Virus record (IMG/VR): IMGVR_UViG_3300044808_000042
Span: 1-23,881 of that record
DNA: 23,881 nt
Source: a virus
Strand: one strand, 5' to 3'
How positions within the stretch are numbered: the first letter of the stretch is position 1; the number at the start of each line of letters is the position of its first letter. The position numbers and the translations under genes are program-made. Positions 1 to 7,930 of this stretch are shown here, piece by piece. The notes beneath the pieces are model-generated. The model did not search any database. It was not told the DNA's origin and was given only the letters and a program-made list of their open reading frames with translations.

Positions 1-441
1 CAGCAGCACGAGCTGGTCGGTCGTGTCGGCACCGACGTTGAAGTACAGAACACCGGCCATCGCGGAAGTGATGGTGGAAGACGCCCACGACAGGTCGGCG
101 GCGTCGAAGGTGAGCAGGCCAGAGGCGAGCGTGACCTCGGTGGACGTAAGGGCCGCGCCACCGGCGGTGTAGCCGGTACCCGAGACCTCGTTGGTGATGT
201 CGTTGCGGAAGTCGTGGGTGTCGAAGTTGGGCGTGTAGGAGTCGTTGACCAGGAGGACCTTGTTGTCCTCGGCCTCCAGCGACTCGCCCGCCGTGTCGAT
301 CAGCATCTTTTCGAGCGTCAGGCCGTAGAGCCCTGAGGCGGTGATGGAGCCCCTCTCCTGGTTGAGCAACCGCTTGACGAGGGAGCCCCACTCGTGGTCG
401 AGGGCTTCCTCCATCCGTTGCGCGAGATAGAGGCCGCTCAT
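1..441 (-). CDS. Putative phage virion structural protein, 3' end cut off by the window
   Basis: The ATG at 441 opens 147 codons that run off the left window edge, so the C-terminus is missing. The visible part begins MSGLYLAQRMEEAL and contains segments such as NFDTHDFRNDITNEVSGTGY followed by alternating small and hydrophobic residues, the texture of a beta-rich virion protein. Similar proteins with a 'YTPNFDTHDF' stretch occur in the head-tail part of many phage genomes, but I cannot name the role. Its start overlaps the stop of the upstream coiled-coil gene by ATGA, so it is the next cistron of the late operon, downstream of the adaptor. Tail or neck protein is inference from position only. 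Confidence 0.75.
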   Translation of the reverse strand, partial: MSGLYLAQRMEEALDHEWGSLVKRLLNQERGSITASGLYGLTLEKMLIDTAGESLEAEDNKVLLVNDSYTPNFDTHDFRNDITNEVSGTGYTAGGAALTSTEVTLASGLLTFDAADLSWASSTITSAMAGVLYFNVGADTTDQLVLL

Positions 442-626
442 GCCTGCACCTCGGCAGCCACGGCAGCCGCCGTTGCCTCGCGTATCTCACGGTGTGCCTG
501 GCGGGCCTCGCGGACCTCTTGCTTGAGCTTCCGCGATGGGCCGTTCGGGCTGTCCTTGGCCGCGACGAGCTTCTCCTCCAGCTCGCGGACGGCCAGCTCT
601 GCCTTGAGTTCCTCACTCGTCGCCAT
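438..626 (-). CDS. Small coiled-coil protein, function unknown
   Basis: This encodes 62 residues, almost entirely charged helix: EELKAELAVRELEEKLVAAK near the N-terminus, then a Lys/Arg/Glu-rich second half ending in an Ala-rich tail. The composition predicts a coiled coil. A GAAGGA Shine-Dalgarno lies five bases before the ATG at 626. The gene overlaps the upstream gene by 14 bases and shares ATGA with the downstream virion gene, so translational coupling is likely. The position between adaptor and virion genes suggests a small structural or assembly factor, but the sequence does not establish it. Confidence 0.65.
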   Translation of the reverse strand: MATSEELKAELAVRELEEKLVAAKDSPNGPSRKLKQEVREARQAHREIREATAAAVAAEVQA

Positions 627-864
627 GTCGTTCCTTCCTCTCCTTCGGGGTCATCTCGCGGACCTCTGCGACCTGGCCGCGCTTCTTGCCGGTCTTGTGG
701 ATGCGTGCGCCGTAGCGCACGACGTCGGGGCGAACGGTCGCGTCCTTGCGGCCGTCCCAATGCTCGGTGGTGATGGTGGTCGAGCCCTTCTCGCGGGCAA
801 CCGTCTGCGCGGAGGTTCCGACCCGCCGGGGCGCGCCGATCGTGCGGAGCTTGTCGAGGTCCAT
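613..864 (-). CDS. Small conserved phage protein, function unknown
   Basis: This encodes 83 residues, basic and Thr/Arg-rich. A central segment reads HWDGRKDATVRPDVVRYGAR and the end is highly charged (TPKERKERHGDE). Proteins with a DGRKDATVRPD-like stretch are seen beside phage neck genes, but I know no assigned function. The ATG at 864 has AAAGGA four bases upstream. The gene starts 11 bases after the adaptor stop and overlaps the next gene by 14 bases. It is probably co-translated with its neighbours in the late operon. Confidence 0.65.
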   Translation of the reverse strand: MDLDKLRTIGAPRRVGTSAQTVAREKGSTTITTEHWDGRKDATVRPDVVRYGARIHKTGKKRGQVAEVREMTPKERKERHGDE

Positions 865-875
865 GCGGTCCTTTC

Positions 876-1523
876 CTAGATGTGTCTCGCGCCGGGGGTG
901 TCGAAGACGCCGGCGGCAGGGGTGACCTGGACGGGGCCGGGGACGTACTTCTCCCGGCCGGAGGGAACAGGCGGCAGGCCGTCTTCGTACAGCCCCAGCC
1001 AGTAGGTCGAGCCCTGGAAGTCCTTCTCCTGGGCCAGGGCCATCGCCCGGGCGTAGAAGACGAGCTTGCGGTGCAGGTGGGTCGGGATCCCCGGCGTGTC
1101 CTCTGCGGAGTCGAGCGTCGTCGGCTCCTTGACGAAGCGCAGCGTGTACTCGGTTCCCGCATCGGGAGTGGGGTAAAGCTCGATCACCGAGCCGAAGATC
1201 CGGTAGAGCGTGTGGCCGGGCTCGGCCCCGTCGTCACTCCAGGCGTTCCAGTTGGCGCCGGAGGTGAACTCCGCGTCGTCGTCGTCTCCGAGTCGGAGCG
1301 AGATCACCTCCACGAACCCCGTTGGGAGCGCGATCGTGTTGTCGCCCGCCCCGATCGCCTCGGTGACCTCCGTCGTCGTGCCGTGGTTCAGGTCCAGGCG
1401 GGCGACGATGTCGAGCTGGGCCTCGTTGATCCAGTCCTGGACGTCGGACTCACGGATGAACTGGCGGCCGGAATCCCGGAGCACCGCGTAGACCTGCTCG
1501 ACGAGGTTGCCGAAGGTCGCCAT
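876..1523 (-). CDS. Head-tail (neck) adaptor protein, SU10-type
   Basis: This encodes 215 residues. The N-terminal third, FGNLVEQVYAVLRDSG then SDVQDWINEAQLDIVARLDL, is the typical opening of SU10-type phage adaptors: a helix pair followed by 'I..wiN.a..di'. A beta-rich part (LPTGFVEVISLRL, GSVIELYPTPDAGTEYTLRF) and a helical C-terminal part (HLHRKLVFYARAMALAQEKD) follow. Such adaptors form a ring under the portal that connects head to tail. Position fits, with capsid and portal genes upstream in the same operon. The ATG at 1523 directly abuts the stop of the preceding gene. Family assignment is by recognition of motifs, not by a search. Confidence 0.75.
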   Translation of the reverse strand: MATFGNLVEQVYAVLRDSGRQFIRESDVQDWINEAQLDIVARLDLNHGTTTEVTEAIGAGDNTIALPTGFVEVISLRLGDDDDAEFTSGANWNAWSDDGAEPGHTLYRIFGSVIELYPTPDAGTEYTLRFVKEPTTLDSAEDTPGIPTHLHRKLVFYARAMALAQEKDFQGSTYWLGLYEDGLPPVPSGREKYVPGPVQVTPAAGVFDTPGARHI

Positions 1524-1982
1524 CTACGCGAGGTCGTATTCGCAGACGTAGATCACAGGGGCGGCGTAGTTCGAGTTGGCGCCCTTGCCGGTGGTAGCTG
1601 TGCGGATACGGAAGCCGGGGCCGAGGATCAGGCCTGCCGCGAGCGGGCCGAAGCTGGCCGTCGAGGCGCCGGAGCCTGCTGCAACGAGTCCGAGGCCCCA
1701 GGTGTGCACCGCGGTCACGCTGGCGTCCATGGCGGCGGTGCCGCTGAACGCTTGGAAGATGGTGCTGGTGCCGTCGTCGATGACGAGCGAGGGCCACGGC
1801 GTCTGTGTGGCGCCCTGTGCCAGCGAGACCGATACGCCGAACAGCTCCCACGCCTTGCCTGTGGGAACCGTCTCGCTGATCTCGGTGTTCGCTGCGGGGT
1901 TGGTGGTCACAGGGACCGTGTAGACGCCCTTGTCTGACCGCCCCGTCTTGCCGGCACCGAAGGAGAAGACCTTGGGAGGCAT
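1524..1982 (-). CDS. Putative virion protein, unknown role
   Basis: This encodes 152 residues, beta-rich with many Gly, Ala, Ser and Thr: VPVTTNPAANTEISETVPTG, then SLVIDDGTSTIFQAF, ending PVIYVCEYDLA. There is no signal peptide, membrane segment or catalytic motif. The profile resembles small head-decoration, head-fiber or neck proteins. The ATG at 1982 follows the preceding stop with no gap, and the next gene follows its stop at once, so it sits in a tight late cistron series between the capsid genes and the adaptor. The family is not recognised. Confidence 0.65.
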   Translation of the reverse strand: MPPKVFSFGAGKTGRSDKGVYTVPVTTNPAANTEISETVPTGKAWELFGVSVSLAQGATQTPWPSLVIDDGTSTIFQAFSGTAAMDASVTAVHTWGLGLVAAGSGASTASFGPLAAGLILGPGFRIRTATTGKGANSNYAAPVIYVCEYDLA

Positions 1983-2540
1983 CTACTTCGCCGCCTTCGT
2001 CCGTCCGCCCTTGGGCTTGGGAGCAGCTGCGGGGATCTCCTCGACAGGCGTGTGCCCTGCGGGGATCTCCTCCACGACAGGGGTGTGCTTGGCGCACAGG
2101 TCGGTGCCCTTGAGAGGCGGGTTCTGGCACTGACGCAGCTCGCCGTCGTCATCCATCTCGACGTTGGCGCAGATCAACTCGGGCTCGACCTCTGGGGCGA
2201 CGACGTCAGCCGGGGTGTTCTCCTCGACGTCTGGGAACAGGTCGCGGTAGCGGGCGGGGATCTCCTGGCCAGGGGCGAGGTACACGCCGTTGCCGAACTT
2301 GCGGTTGGTGAGCACCGCGCGCTCGACTTCCTCGAGCTCCGCCTTCGTCCACCCGAGGTCCTTCTGGGCGGCCTCTGAGTCGAAGAACGCGACGGGCTGG
2401 CGACGCTCGGGGTCGGTCACCTGCTTGGTCGGGGCACGGAACTTGGCCGCGAGGCCCTTGTCGGCAGGTGAGCTGGGCGTGGCGTGCTGCCGAGCCCTGA
2501 CGACGATGGTGTGGTTGTTGAAGCGACTGGTGAAGCGCAT
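1983..2540 (-). CDS. Phage structural-region protein with a C-terminal Cys/His zinc-like motif
   Basis: This encodes 185 residues. The middle (FDSEAAQKDLGWTKAELEEV, VERAVLTNRKFGNGVYLAPG) is helical and charged. Residues around 123-153 hold three Cys and a His (LICANVEMDDDGELRQCQ, then DLCAKH), a pattern able to bind zinc. The C-terminus repeats EEIPAGHTPVEEIPA and ends in a Lys/Arg/Pro tail. The ATG at 2540 is preceded by GGGGGAGGTAC, a strong Shine-Dalgarno. The gene starts after a terminator-like hairpin at 2576-2603 and abuts the next gene. It may be a head or neck accessory protein; no named family is recognised. The Cys/His layout resembles the small late-operon protein at 12295-12555. 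Confidence 0.65.
   Translation of the reverse strand: MRFTSRFNNHTIVVRARQHATPSSPADKGLAAKFRAPTKQVTDPERRQPVAFFDSEAAQKDLGWTKAELEEVERAVLTNRKFGNGVYLAPGQEIPARYRDLFPDVEENTPADVVAPEVEPELICANVEMDDDGELRQCQNPPLKGTDLCAKHTPVVEEIPAGHTPVEEIPAAAPKPKGGRTKAAK
2030..2088. repeat. Short imperfect direct repeat inside a coding region
   Basis: Two copies of a GGGATCTCCTC..GACAGG.GTGTG unit lie side by side within the 1983-2540 gene. They encode the repeated EEIPA-HTPV peptide near its C-terminus. This looks like a local tandem duplication. Confidence 0.6.
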
Positions 2541-2575
2541 GTACCTCCCCCTTGGGTAGGGAACGGGAACGTGGA

Positions 2576-2603
2576 AGGGGGCCGAGCGAGTGCCCGGCCC
2601 CCT
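2576..2603 (-). terminator. Terminator-like hairpin after the capsid-accessory gene
   Basis: The arms AGGGGGCCG (2576-2584) and CGGCCCCCT (2595-2603) are perfectly complementary over 9 bp with a 10-base loop. The element lies in the 76-base gap between the stop of the 2617-3189 gene and the start of the 1983-2540 gene. On the minus strand it is followed by a pyrimidine-rich run (CTTCCACGTTCCC) rather than a clean U-tract. It may partly terminate transcription or protect a 3' end. Confidence 0.5.
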
Positions 2604-2616
2604 GGTGATGCGGTTG

Positions 2617-3189
2617 TTACTCGGTCATGTCGATGTACACGACGTAGATGGCGCCCACGAGCTCGGTGTGGGTCGACCCCAGCGTGTACGTCAGCGACTT
2701 CGCCGTGCCGTTCAGGACGTGCGGCGTCTTGATGAGAGCCGCCGACTCGCCTGCGGCGTCGGTGCCCAGAACGCCCGATCGCAGGAGCGCCCCAAGGGTG
2801 GGAGCGGCCGCGATGAAGTTCTGGTTGGAGCCGTCGGTGACGGTGATGCTGCCACGGACCACGGCCGCGGCCGCGGTGGAGGCCCCGTCGAGGAAGCCGT
2901 CGGCGTCTCCGCCCGACTCGGACGAGAGCAGGCCGACGTCGATCGTCTTCGTGGTGGCTGTCGCCTCGAGAGTGGTCACGTCGACGAAGACGTCGAGCAC
3001 GATGCCCTTGGTGGGCAGGTCGAACCCGGTGTCCTTCTCGCCGGTCGAGACCGCTCCGATGGCGACCTTTGCGGCCTTGACGATTCCGAACGCCGGCTCC
3101 GCCATGGCGCCGACGCGGATGGCAGCAGGATCGCTGGCGTCCACGCCGTAGAGCTCGGAGATGCGGTTGAGGGTGACGCGGTCGGACAT
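2617..3189 (-). CDS. Putative capsid decoration or head-fiber protein
   Basis: This encodes 190 residues. After a short helical start (VTLNRISELYGVDASDPAAI) it is beta-rich, with segments such as GIVLDVFVDVTTLEA, TKTIDVGLLSSESGGDADGF and a final HTELVGAIYVVYIDMTE. Genes of this kind next to phage capsid genes often encode head-decoration or fiber proteins. This one lies directly downstream of the major capsid gene, separated by a hairpin. The ATG at 3189 has AAAGGAG five bases upstream. The role is inferred from position and composition; no diagnostic motif is visible. Confidence 0.65.
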   Translation of the reverse strand: MSDRVTLNRISELYGVDASDPAAIRVGAMAEPAFGIVKAAKVAIGAVSTGEKDTGFDLPTKGIVLDVFVDVTTLEATATTKTIDVGLLSSESGGDADGFLDGASTAAAAVVRGSITVTDGSNQNFIAAAPTLGALLRSGVLGTDAAGESAALIKTPHVLNGTAKSLTYTLGSTHTELVGAIYVVYIDMTE

Positions 3190-3219
3190 GGTGCTCCTTT
3201 GTGTCGTAGGGAAGGGGAA

Positions 3220-3267
3220 GAGCCCGGGGCCAGGCCCCAGGGGGAAGGGCTGGGTGACCCCGGGCTC
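3220..3267 (-). terminator. Long hairpin between capsid and accessory gene
   Basis: The outer arms GAGCCCGGGG (3220-3229) and CCCCGGGCTC (3258-3267) pair over 10 bp. Inside them CCAGGCCC and GGGCTGG can extend the stem with a bulge. On the minus strand the stem is followed by a C/T-rich run. It sits within the 129-base gap between the capsid stop at 3319 and the next start at 3189, the usual place for partial termination that raises capsid mRNA above its neighbours. The rest of the gap holds only the downstream Shine-Dalgarno. Confidence 0.55.
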
Positions 3268-3318
3268 GCAGGAGACCCGCTAGCTCTTGCCGCTAGGGGT
3301 CAGGTGCTGGGGGTGGGC

Positions 3319-4470
3319 CTAGCTGGTCACCCCGTAGAGCTGGCCGTGGAGCGACTCGTTGGCCACTTCCAGGCCGCTCTCCTCGAGGTACTCGTCCGCC
3401 CAAAGGTCGTCGCCGGGGTTCTGGCGGTTGATCTTCAGGGTGGACTTGCGGCCTTCGAGGTAGCGGTGCTTGACCTGCGTCGGGTCGAAGGCGAACGCGT
3501 CATCCGCGTAGCCCTCTCCGCCGGCGCCGTCGACCATCAGGTGGTGCTTCATGAGAAGCAGCGTGCCGTGGGACGTTTGGAGCTCCCGGATTGCCAGGCC
3601 GTACATCTTGTCCTTGGGCACGATCTGGATCCGCGGCTCGGCGAGCAGGTCGATGACCGTGCCGATGAGCGGCGAGTGGATCACCATGCGAGAGCTCGAT
3701 CCGCCCGTGTGGGCGAACAGGTCCTCGGTCCAGTCCCAGATCTCCGCCAGCGACAGGGCGCCGGAGGCGTCCTTCACGTTGGTCGAGATCCAGTACTCGA
3801 GCCCGCCCGTGTATCCACGGGGTGCGCCCGTGTCGGCGACGTCGCGGTTGCGCTCGCCGAACAGGAACGCGGACTCCATGTCGATCCGGTGGTCCTTGAA
3901 GACCTCCGCCCGCTTGCGGGTCCGGGGGTCACCGAAGTAGTGCTTGGTGGCCTGCTCGGTCCCCGTGGCGGAGACCACACGCCGGAAGATCTGCGTGTAG
4001 TTGTAGGGCATGGTCTCCTGGTGGTCGCGAGCGACCGGGAGAGCAGCACCTTCGCTGACGGCCTGGCCGATGATCAGCAGGTCGTCGTTGTCGTTCATCG
4101 CCGCGGCGGCGGTTGAGCCCGTTGCGCGAACGACCGTCAGGGTGTTGCCGGTGACGGCCGTCACCCGGATCTGCTCACCGGTGCGGGGGTTCTTCACCAG
4201 GTCGTGGGGTTTGAAGTAGCCACCGTTGTCCACCTCGATGGAGGTGTCGCCGGAGGTCTGGGCTCCGTTGACCTGGTCCCACTTCGGAGCGAGGGTCTTC
4301 TCGCCCCATTCGAACTTGAAGTTGTCCGCCACCTCCGAGCGCGCCTCACGGATGAGGTGCGTGAACGGAGAGATGTCGGGGTCGAGATAGTGGAGCCTTG
4401 AGACGTCGCGAACGTGGGTGGAGGTGTTGACCGTCGCGGTCGTCTGGGCCCCGTTGATCATGGTCGTCAT
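3319..4470 (-). CDS. Major capsid protein, SU10/DUF5309-type HK97-like fold
   Basis: This encodes 383 residues. After the N-terminus come LHYLDPDISPFTHLIREARS and NFKFEWGEKTLAPKWDQ, the hallmark opening of the SU10-type (DUF5309) capsid family: an 'isP..plf..' helix, then a beta hairpin. Next come an extended domain with GEQIRVTAVTGNTLTVVRAT, the segment EAFKDHRID-like RKRAEVFKDHRIDMESAFLF, and a C-terminal domain rich in strands. Length is normal for the family. The ATG at 4470 has AAGGAG nine bases upstream. The order portal, scaffold, capsid is canonical. These subunits build the icosahedral shell. Family assignment is by eye, but the context makes the role secure. Confidence 0.9.
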   Translation of the reverse strand: MTTMINGAQTTATVNTSTHVRDVSRLHYLDPDISPFTHLIREARSEVADNFKFEWGEKTLAPKWDQVNGAQTSGDTSIEVDNGGYFKPHDLVKNPRTGEQIRVTAVTGNTLTVVRATGSTAAAAMNDNDDLLIIGQAVSEGAALPVARDHQETMPYNYTQIFRRVVSATGTEQATKHYFGDPRTRKRAEVFKDHRIDMESAFLFGERNRDVADTGAPRGYTGGLEYWISTNVKDASGALSLAEIWDWTEDLFAHTGGSSSRMVIHSPLIGTVIDLLAEPRIQIVPKDKMYGLAIRELQTSHGTLLLMKHHLMVDGAGGEGYADDAFAFDPTQVKHRYLEGRKSTLKINRQNPGDDLWADEYLEESGLEVANESLHGQLYGVTS

Positions 4471-4556
4471 GAGCTGGGACTCCTTGGGTCGTGTGTGGTC
4501 GGGGAACGGACCGCTCGGAGCCGTCTAGGACGGGTGTTCGTTGCGGGGTGGCGTGG

Positions 4557-4585
4557 CTAGCGGGGCCCGGGGGCGTGTCCGCTAG
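4557..4585 (-). terminator. Hairpin overlapping the scaffold stop codon
   Basis: The arms CTAGCGG (4557-4563) and CCGCTAG (4579-4585) are perfect complements around a G/C-rich 15-base loop. The inner arm includes the scaffold TAG stop. The remaining gap to the capsid start at 4470 holds no gene. It is a candidate attenuator or RNA-processing element separating scaffold from capsid expression. No U-tract follows, so factor-independent termination is uncertain. Confidence 0.35.
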
Positions 4586-5577
4586 AAGCCGAATCCGGAC
4601 TTGTTCTGTCCCTTGATGTAGGCCTCGATCTCGTCGACCTCATCGGTGGGCTTGGGAGGTGCCGGCGGTCCGGAGTTGCCGGTCTCCACTACGGGGGTGG
4701 CAGGCTTTGGGGCCTGCGGTGTTGCTGAAGGCGTGACCGGCTGAGCCGGGGCCTGTGCTGCGGGTGCTGCTGGGACCGGGGCCACAGGCGTGACCGATCC
4801 TTGGAGCATCTGAGCCTGCGCTCGTGCGACTGCCATCCCCTCGGGGCTGTCCCACAGGTTCGGGTTGACCTTCAGCACGTTCTGCAGGTTCGGATCCCGG
4901 GACACCTCGAGGGCGTCCTCGAAGATCTGTCCGTCGCTGCGGACGAGCTTGCCGTCCTCGTACACGTTGAGCTCCTCGAACACCGAGGAGACCGCAGCCT
5001 CGTCGGCGTCGGGGTGCGCTTCGCGGAACTCAGACAGCGAGCCGAGCGCCTGGCGGCGGGTTTGTCTTTCGGCTTCGGCGGCCTGGCGCTGGGCAAGGCC
5101 CTGGTTGACTCGTTGGTCGATCGCGGCCTGGATGCCCCTCGCCGTGTCCTCATCGAGACCCATGGCCTCGAAGTCGGGGGCGGGGGAGACCGGTGGTACG
5201 AACTGCTGCTCGGCTTGGGTCTGGAGCAGCTGCTCCTGTAGCGCTCGCCGCTCGGCCTCCTTGCGGCCGATGAGCGACTGTGCGTGCTCGAGGGCCTTGG
5301 CCAGGTCCTCGGGCGTCTTGTACTGCTCCAGCAGCTTCTGGGTCTTCGAGTCCTCGACCGGCGGCGCCGGCTCGACGGGCTCTGCGGGTGTCCCTTCTAC
5401 CGGAGGCTGAACTGCCTGCTCAGCAGGGGTGGGAGCGGGTTCTGCGGGCGTTTCTGTCCCGGTGGGTGTCCCCTCGGTTGGGGCCTCCGGGGTGGCTTCG
5501 GGGTCTCCGAGCATGTCCTCGAGCTCGTCTTTGGTGAGCTCCTTGTACTCGGGCCCGAGCGAAAGTCCCTCGGTCAC
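4582..5577 (-). CDS. Capsid scaffolding protein
   Basis: This encodes 331 residues if translation starts at the GTG at 5577, which overlaps the upstream stop (GTGA) and has AAGGGAG upstream. An ATG at 5802 further up lies inside the neighbouring gene in another frame and is rejected. The N-terminal quarter is Pro/Glu/Thr-rich and disordered. Residues from about 100 to 200 form a long Gln/Ala/Arg coiled coil (EAERRALQEQLLQTQAEQQ). A Pro/Ala linker and the charged end YIKGQNKSGFGF follow. Low complexity, coiled coil and a position between portal and capsid genes are typical of scaffold proteins, which guide procapsid assembly and then leave. The sequence itself is rarely conserved. Confidence 0.8.
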   Translation of the reverse strand: MTEGLSLGPEYKELTKDELEDMLGDPEATPEAPTEGTPTGTETPAEPAPTPAEQAVQPPVEGTPAEPVEPAPPVEDSKTQKLLEQYKTPEDLAKALEHAQSLIGRKEAERRALQEQLLQTQAEQQFVPPVSPAPDFEAMGLDEDTARGIQAAIDQRVNQGLAQRQAAEAERQTRRQALGSLSEFREAHPDADEAAVSSVFEELNVYEDGKLVRSDGQIFEDALEVSRDPNLQNVLKVNPNLWDSPEGMAVARAQAQMLQGSVTPVAPVPAAPAAQAPAQPVTPSATPQAPKPATPVVETGNSGPPAPPKPTDEVDEIEAYIKGQNKSGFGF

Positions 5578-5921
5578 GTCATGCTCCCTTCGGTTTGCGG
5601 GGCCTCGGCCTGGGCGATCGCCCGGCTGAGGGTCTCCCGTTCCTTGCGGATCTCCTCGGGGAGGCCGAGGAGCCATCTGATCGCGTCGAGGCGCCCACGC
5701 GCCTCCGCGTCGTGCTGCGGGTCGTGGATCACACCGGGGGCTGAGAGAGCGCCGAGCGCTTGTGCTTCCCGCTCGCGGGCCCGGTCGAGGAGCCGCTCCC
5801 ATGCGCCCAGCGGGAACAGCTCGCGGATCTCGCTTGCCTCCGAGAACTTCAGACGGAGCTGCGCGAGTCGGTTCACGTCGGGGTGGAACTCGGGCTGGGA
5901 GAGGTCTCTGAAGCCGGCCAT
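5574..5921 (-). CDS. Small helical protein between portal and scaffold, function unknown
   Basis: This encodes 115 residues, mostly amphipathic helix: VNRLAQLRLKFSEASEIREL, AWERLLDRAREREAQALGAL and RLDAIRWLLGLPEEIRKERE. There is no catalytic motif. The start is the ATG at 5921, sharing TGATG with the portal stop. Its end overlaps the GTG start of the scaffold gene (GTGA), so all three are likely translationally coupled. The role may be in portal or procapsid assembly, inferred from position only. Confidence 0.7.
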   Translation of the reverse strand: MAGFRDLSQPEFHPDVNRLAQLRLKFSEASEIRELFPLGAWERLLDRAREREAQALGALSAPGVIHDPQHDAEARGRLDAIRWLLGLPEEIRKERETLSRAIAQAEAPQTEGSMT

Positions 5922-7909
5922 CAGTAGCCCGCCGGCTGCGGCATCTGCTGGCCGCTTTGCTGGGCCATCTGGGCCATGAGCTCAGGTGGGATCCCGCCCA
6001 TCGGGTCGACGGGCTGGCCCTGGTCGTCGACCGCTCCCTCGGGCTGCTCGTCCTCGGGCGAGAGGTAGCGCCCGGTGTCCTTCTTGCCGAACGCCTCGAG
6101 CACGTCCTCCTTCAGCGCGGTGAGGCCGGGGTGCTCCTGCTGCTCCATCGCGGGCTGTCCCGTCATCGGATCGACGACCGGCTGGCCCAGGGCGTCGGTC
6201 ACGGGCAACGTCACCGGCGGGAAGTAGGGGGCGAGCTCGTGGAGGAGAGACAGCGCCATCTGCTGGCGGACGGTCTCGGTCTGCACGGTCGAGGCGGGCT
6301 CGATGTCGTAGTCGAACGAACCGGCCATCGACTCAGGGTCGAGGGTGTCCCACAGGGTCTTGCCCCTGGGGCCGACGATCCGGAGCGGCTTCTCCTCCGT
6401 CCAGAACTGCTGGATGATCGCGCCGTACTGCCGCGCCAGGCGGCGGAGCGCGGTCACCTCGGCGAGCTTGGTTTTCATCCCGAAGCGTGTGGCTCCCTGC
6501 TCCTGGATGATGGCCACGCCGGTCGCGGTGTCGTTGAGCGAGGGAGAGTCGTTGCCGGTCTGGTAGGCACTGACGCCGGTGACCTTCTCGATCATGGCCT
6601 CGATCGCGGCGACCTCCTCGAATGCGGAGTAGGGCACGTCGGGCCGCTCGAGCCACTGGATGACCTCGTTCGGGTTGTGACCACTGGTGTCGATGAACCC
6701 GCCGGGCTTGACCACCAGCTGTGCGGGATCCTTCAGCTTGGACAGGTCGCCGGCCGCCATCGGCGACAGCGCGAGCTTGCCGTTGTCGATCCGCAGGTTG
6801 ACGAGCGCGTTGGTGGAGTCCTGCAGCGCCTCGACCGACTCGATCTCGCCGACGCCGTAGAACTCGCCGGGGACCGGGTGGTCGACGATCTTCACGAACG
6901 GGATCTCGCCGTGCAGGAACGGGTTGTAGTCGTGCCGGAGGATGGCTCTGCGAGCGGCCACGGTGATGACGCGGCCGTCGCGGGTCCAGATCTCCCACAG
7001 CTCGATCAGCTTGCGGGTCTCGTCCGATTTCTTGTCGCCGGCCGACATCCCGACCTCGGCCTGGCGCTGGGCGACCGGGTCCTCGTCCGAGCCGCCGACG
7101 AGCGATTCTATGGTCCGTCCGCCGAGGAGGGCGTAGTCCTTGGCCTCGATCTTCGCCTTCAGGTACTCGATGTCGCGCTCGTGACGCTGGATCACGTAGG
7201 GCGCGTCGTCGAAGTCGGTGGATCCGGGCGCGACCCACAGGTTCGCGAGGTCCACGTTCTCCGCCCGGGGCCCGTCGTAGGGCGGTGGCACCATCTGGCG
7301 CACGGTGCGGAACTCGCCGGTCTCGACCTGGTTGGTGACGGGGTACTGGTCGACCAGCTCGTCCCCGTTGATGTCGAGCATCGGCTGACCCGTGTCGGGG
7401 TCGATCACGACCTGCTCGACCATCTCGGTCGCGTCCTCGAGGATCGGCTCGCGCACGATCTTGGGGACCGGCTCGTTGGAGTAGAAGACCTTGAGGACGC
7501 CGGTGCCGTACATGAGCGAGGACTTGAAGCCCTCGATCAGCTCGACCTCGAGCCCGGACTTGTCCGCGCAGTAGTCGAGCAGGTCCTCCATCGTCTTGGC
7601 CGGCTCCTCGTCCTCGGGCCCGACCGGGTTGACGAGGAACTTCGGGAGCTGCGCGACGAGGCGGGGCAGGATCGTCTCGACGACCCAGAACGAGACCGGG
7701 ATGAACATCTTCGAGCGCCAGTCGTTCGGGTCGAGGTCGACGTGGGAGCGGTAGTGCTTGTAGTGCCGCGTCCAGCGATCGACGTGAGGCTGGCGATCGG
7801 CGTCGGCTGCCGTGAACGCCTGAGTGGCGAACGTCAGCAGATCGCGGTGCTCTTCTTCGTCCTTCGGGTACAGCGCGCCGGCGCCGTAGGCTGCATCTGG
7901 TCCTGGCAA
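5921..7909 (-). CDS. Portal protein
   Basis: This encodes 662 residues starting at TTG (7909), with AGGAG five bases upstream and no in-frame ATG near. The portal family is shown by an N-terminal helical region (WTRHYKHYRSHVDLDPNDW), then RSKMFIPVSFWVVETILPRL, the EGFKSSLMYGTGVLKVFY segment, and the central HGEIPFVKIVDHPVPGEFYG followed by IESVEALQDSTNALVNLRID. The C-terminus is Pro/Gln/Met-rich. The segments resemble SU10-type portals. The protein forms the dodecameric ring at one capsid vertex through which DNA is packed. It lies 21 bases downstream of the large terminase stop and is coupled to the next gene. Confidence 0.9.
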   Translation of the reverse strand: MPGPDAAYGAGALYPKDEEEHRDLLTFATQAFTAADADRQPHVDRWTRHYKHYRSHVDLDPNDWRSKMFIPVSFWVVETILPRLVAQLPKFLVNPVGPEDEEPAKTMEDLLDYCADKSGLEVELIEGFKSSLMYGTGVLKVFYSNEPVPKIVREPILEDATEMVEQVVIDPDTGQPMLDINGDELVDQYPVTNQVETGEFRTVRQMVPPPYDGPRAENVDLANLWVAPGSTDFDDAPYVIQRHERDIEYLKAKIEAKDYALLGGRTIESLVGGSDEDPVAQRQAEVGMSAGDKKSDETRKLIELWEIWTRDGRVITVAARRAILRHDYNPFLHGEIPFVKIVDHPVPGEFYGVGEIESVEALQDSTNALVNLRIDNGKLALSPMAAGDLSKLKDPAQLVVKPGGFIDTSGHNPNEVIQWLERPDVPYSAFEEVAAIEAMIEKVTGVSAYQTGNDSPSLNDTATGVAIIQEQGATRFGMKTKLAEVTALRRLARQYGAIIQQFWTEEKPLRIVGPRGKTLWDTLDPESMAGSFDYDIEPASTVQTETVRQQMALSLLHELAPYFPPVTLPVTDALGQPVVDPMTGQPAMEQQEHPGLTALKEDVLEAFGKKDTGRYLSPEDEQPEGAVDDQGQPVDPMGGIPPELMAQMAQQSGQQMPQPAGY

Positions 7910-7930
7910 GGGGTCTCCTGATTGAGGGCC

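Noticed and set aside
2590-4116. Long plus-strand open frame of over 500 codons opposite the capsid genes
   Set aside because: It is the mirror of G/C-biased codons in the capsid and accessory genes. Its translation is Val/Gly/Arg/His-rich low complexity, and it crosses the capsid/accessory gap without any start context.
5957-7921. Plus-strand open frame of 654 codons opposite the portal gene
   Set aside because: It is antisense to a clearly recognisable portal, with repetitive Asp/Val/Leu/Gly composition and no motif.
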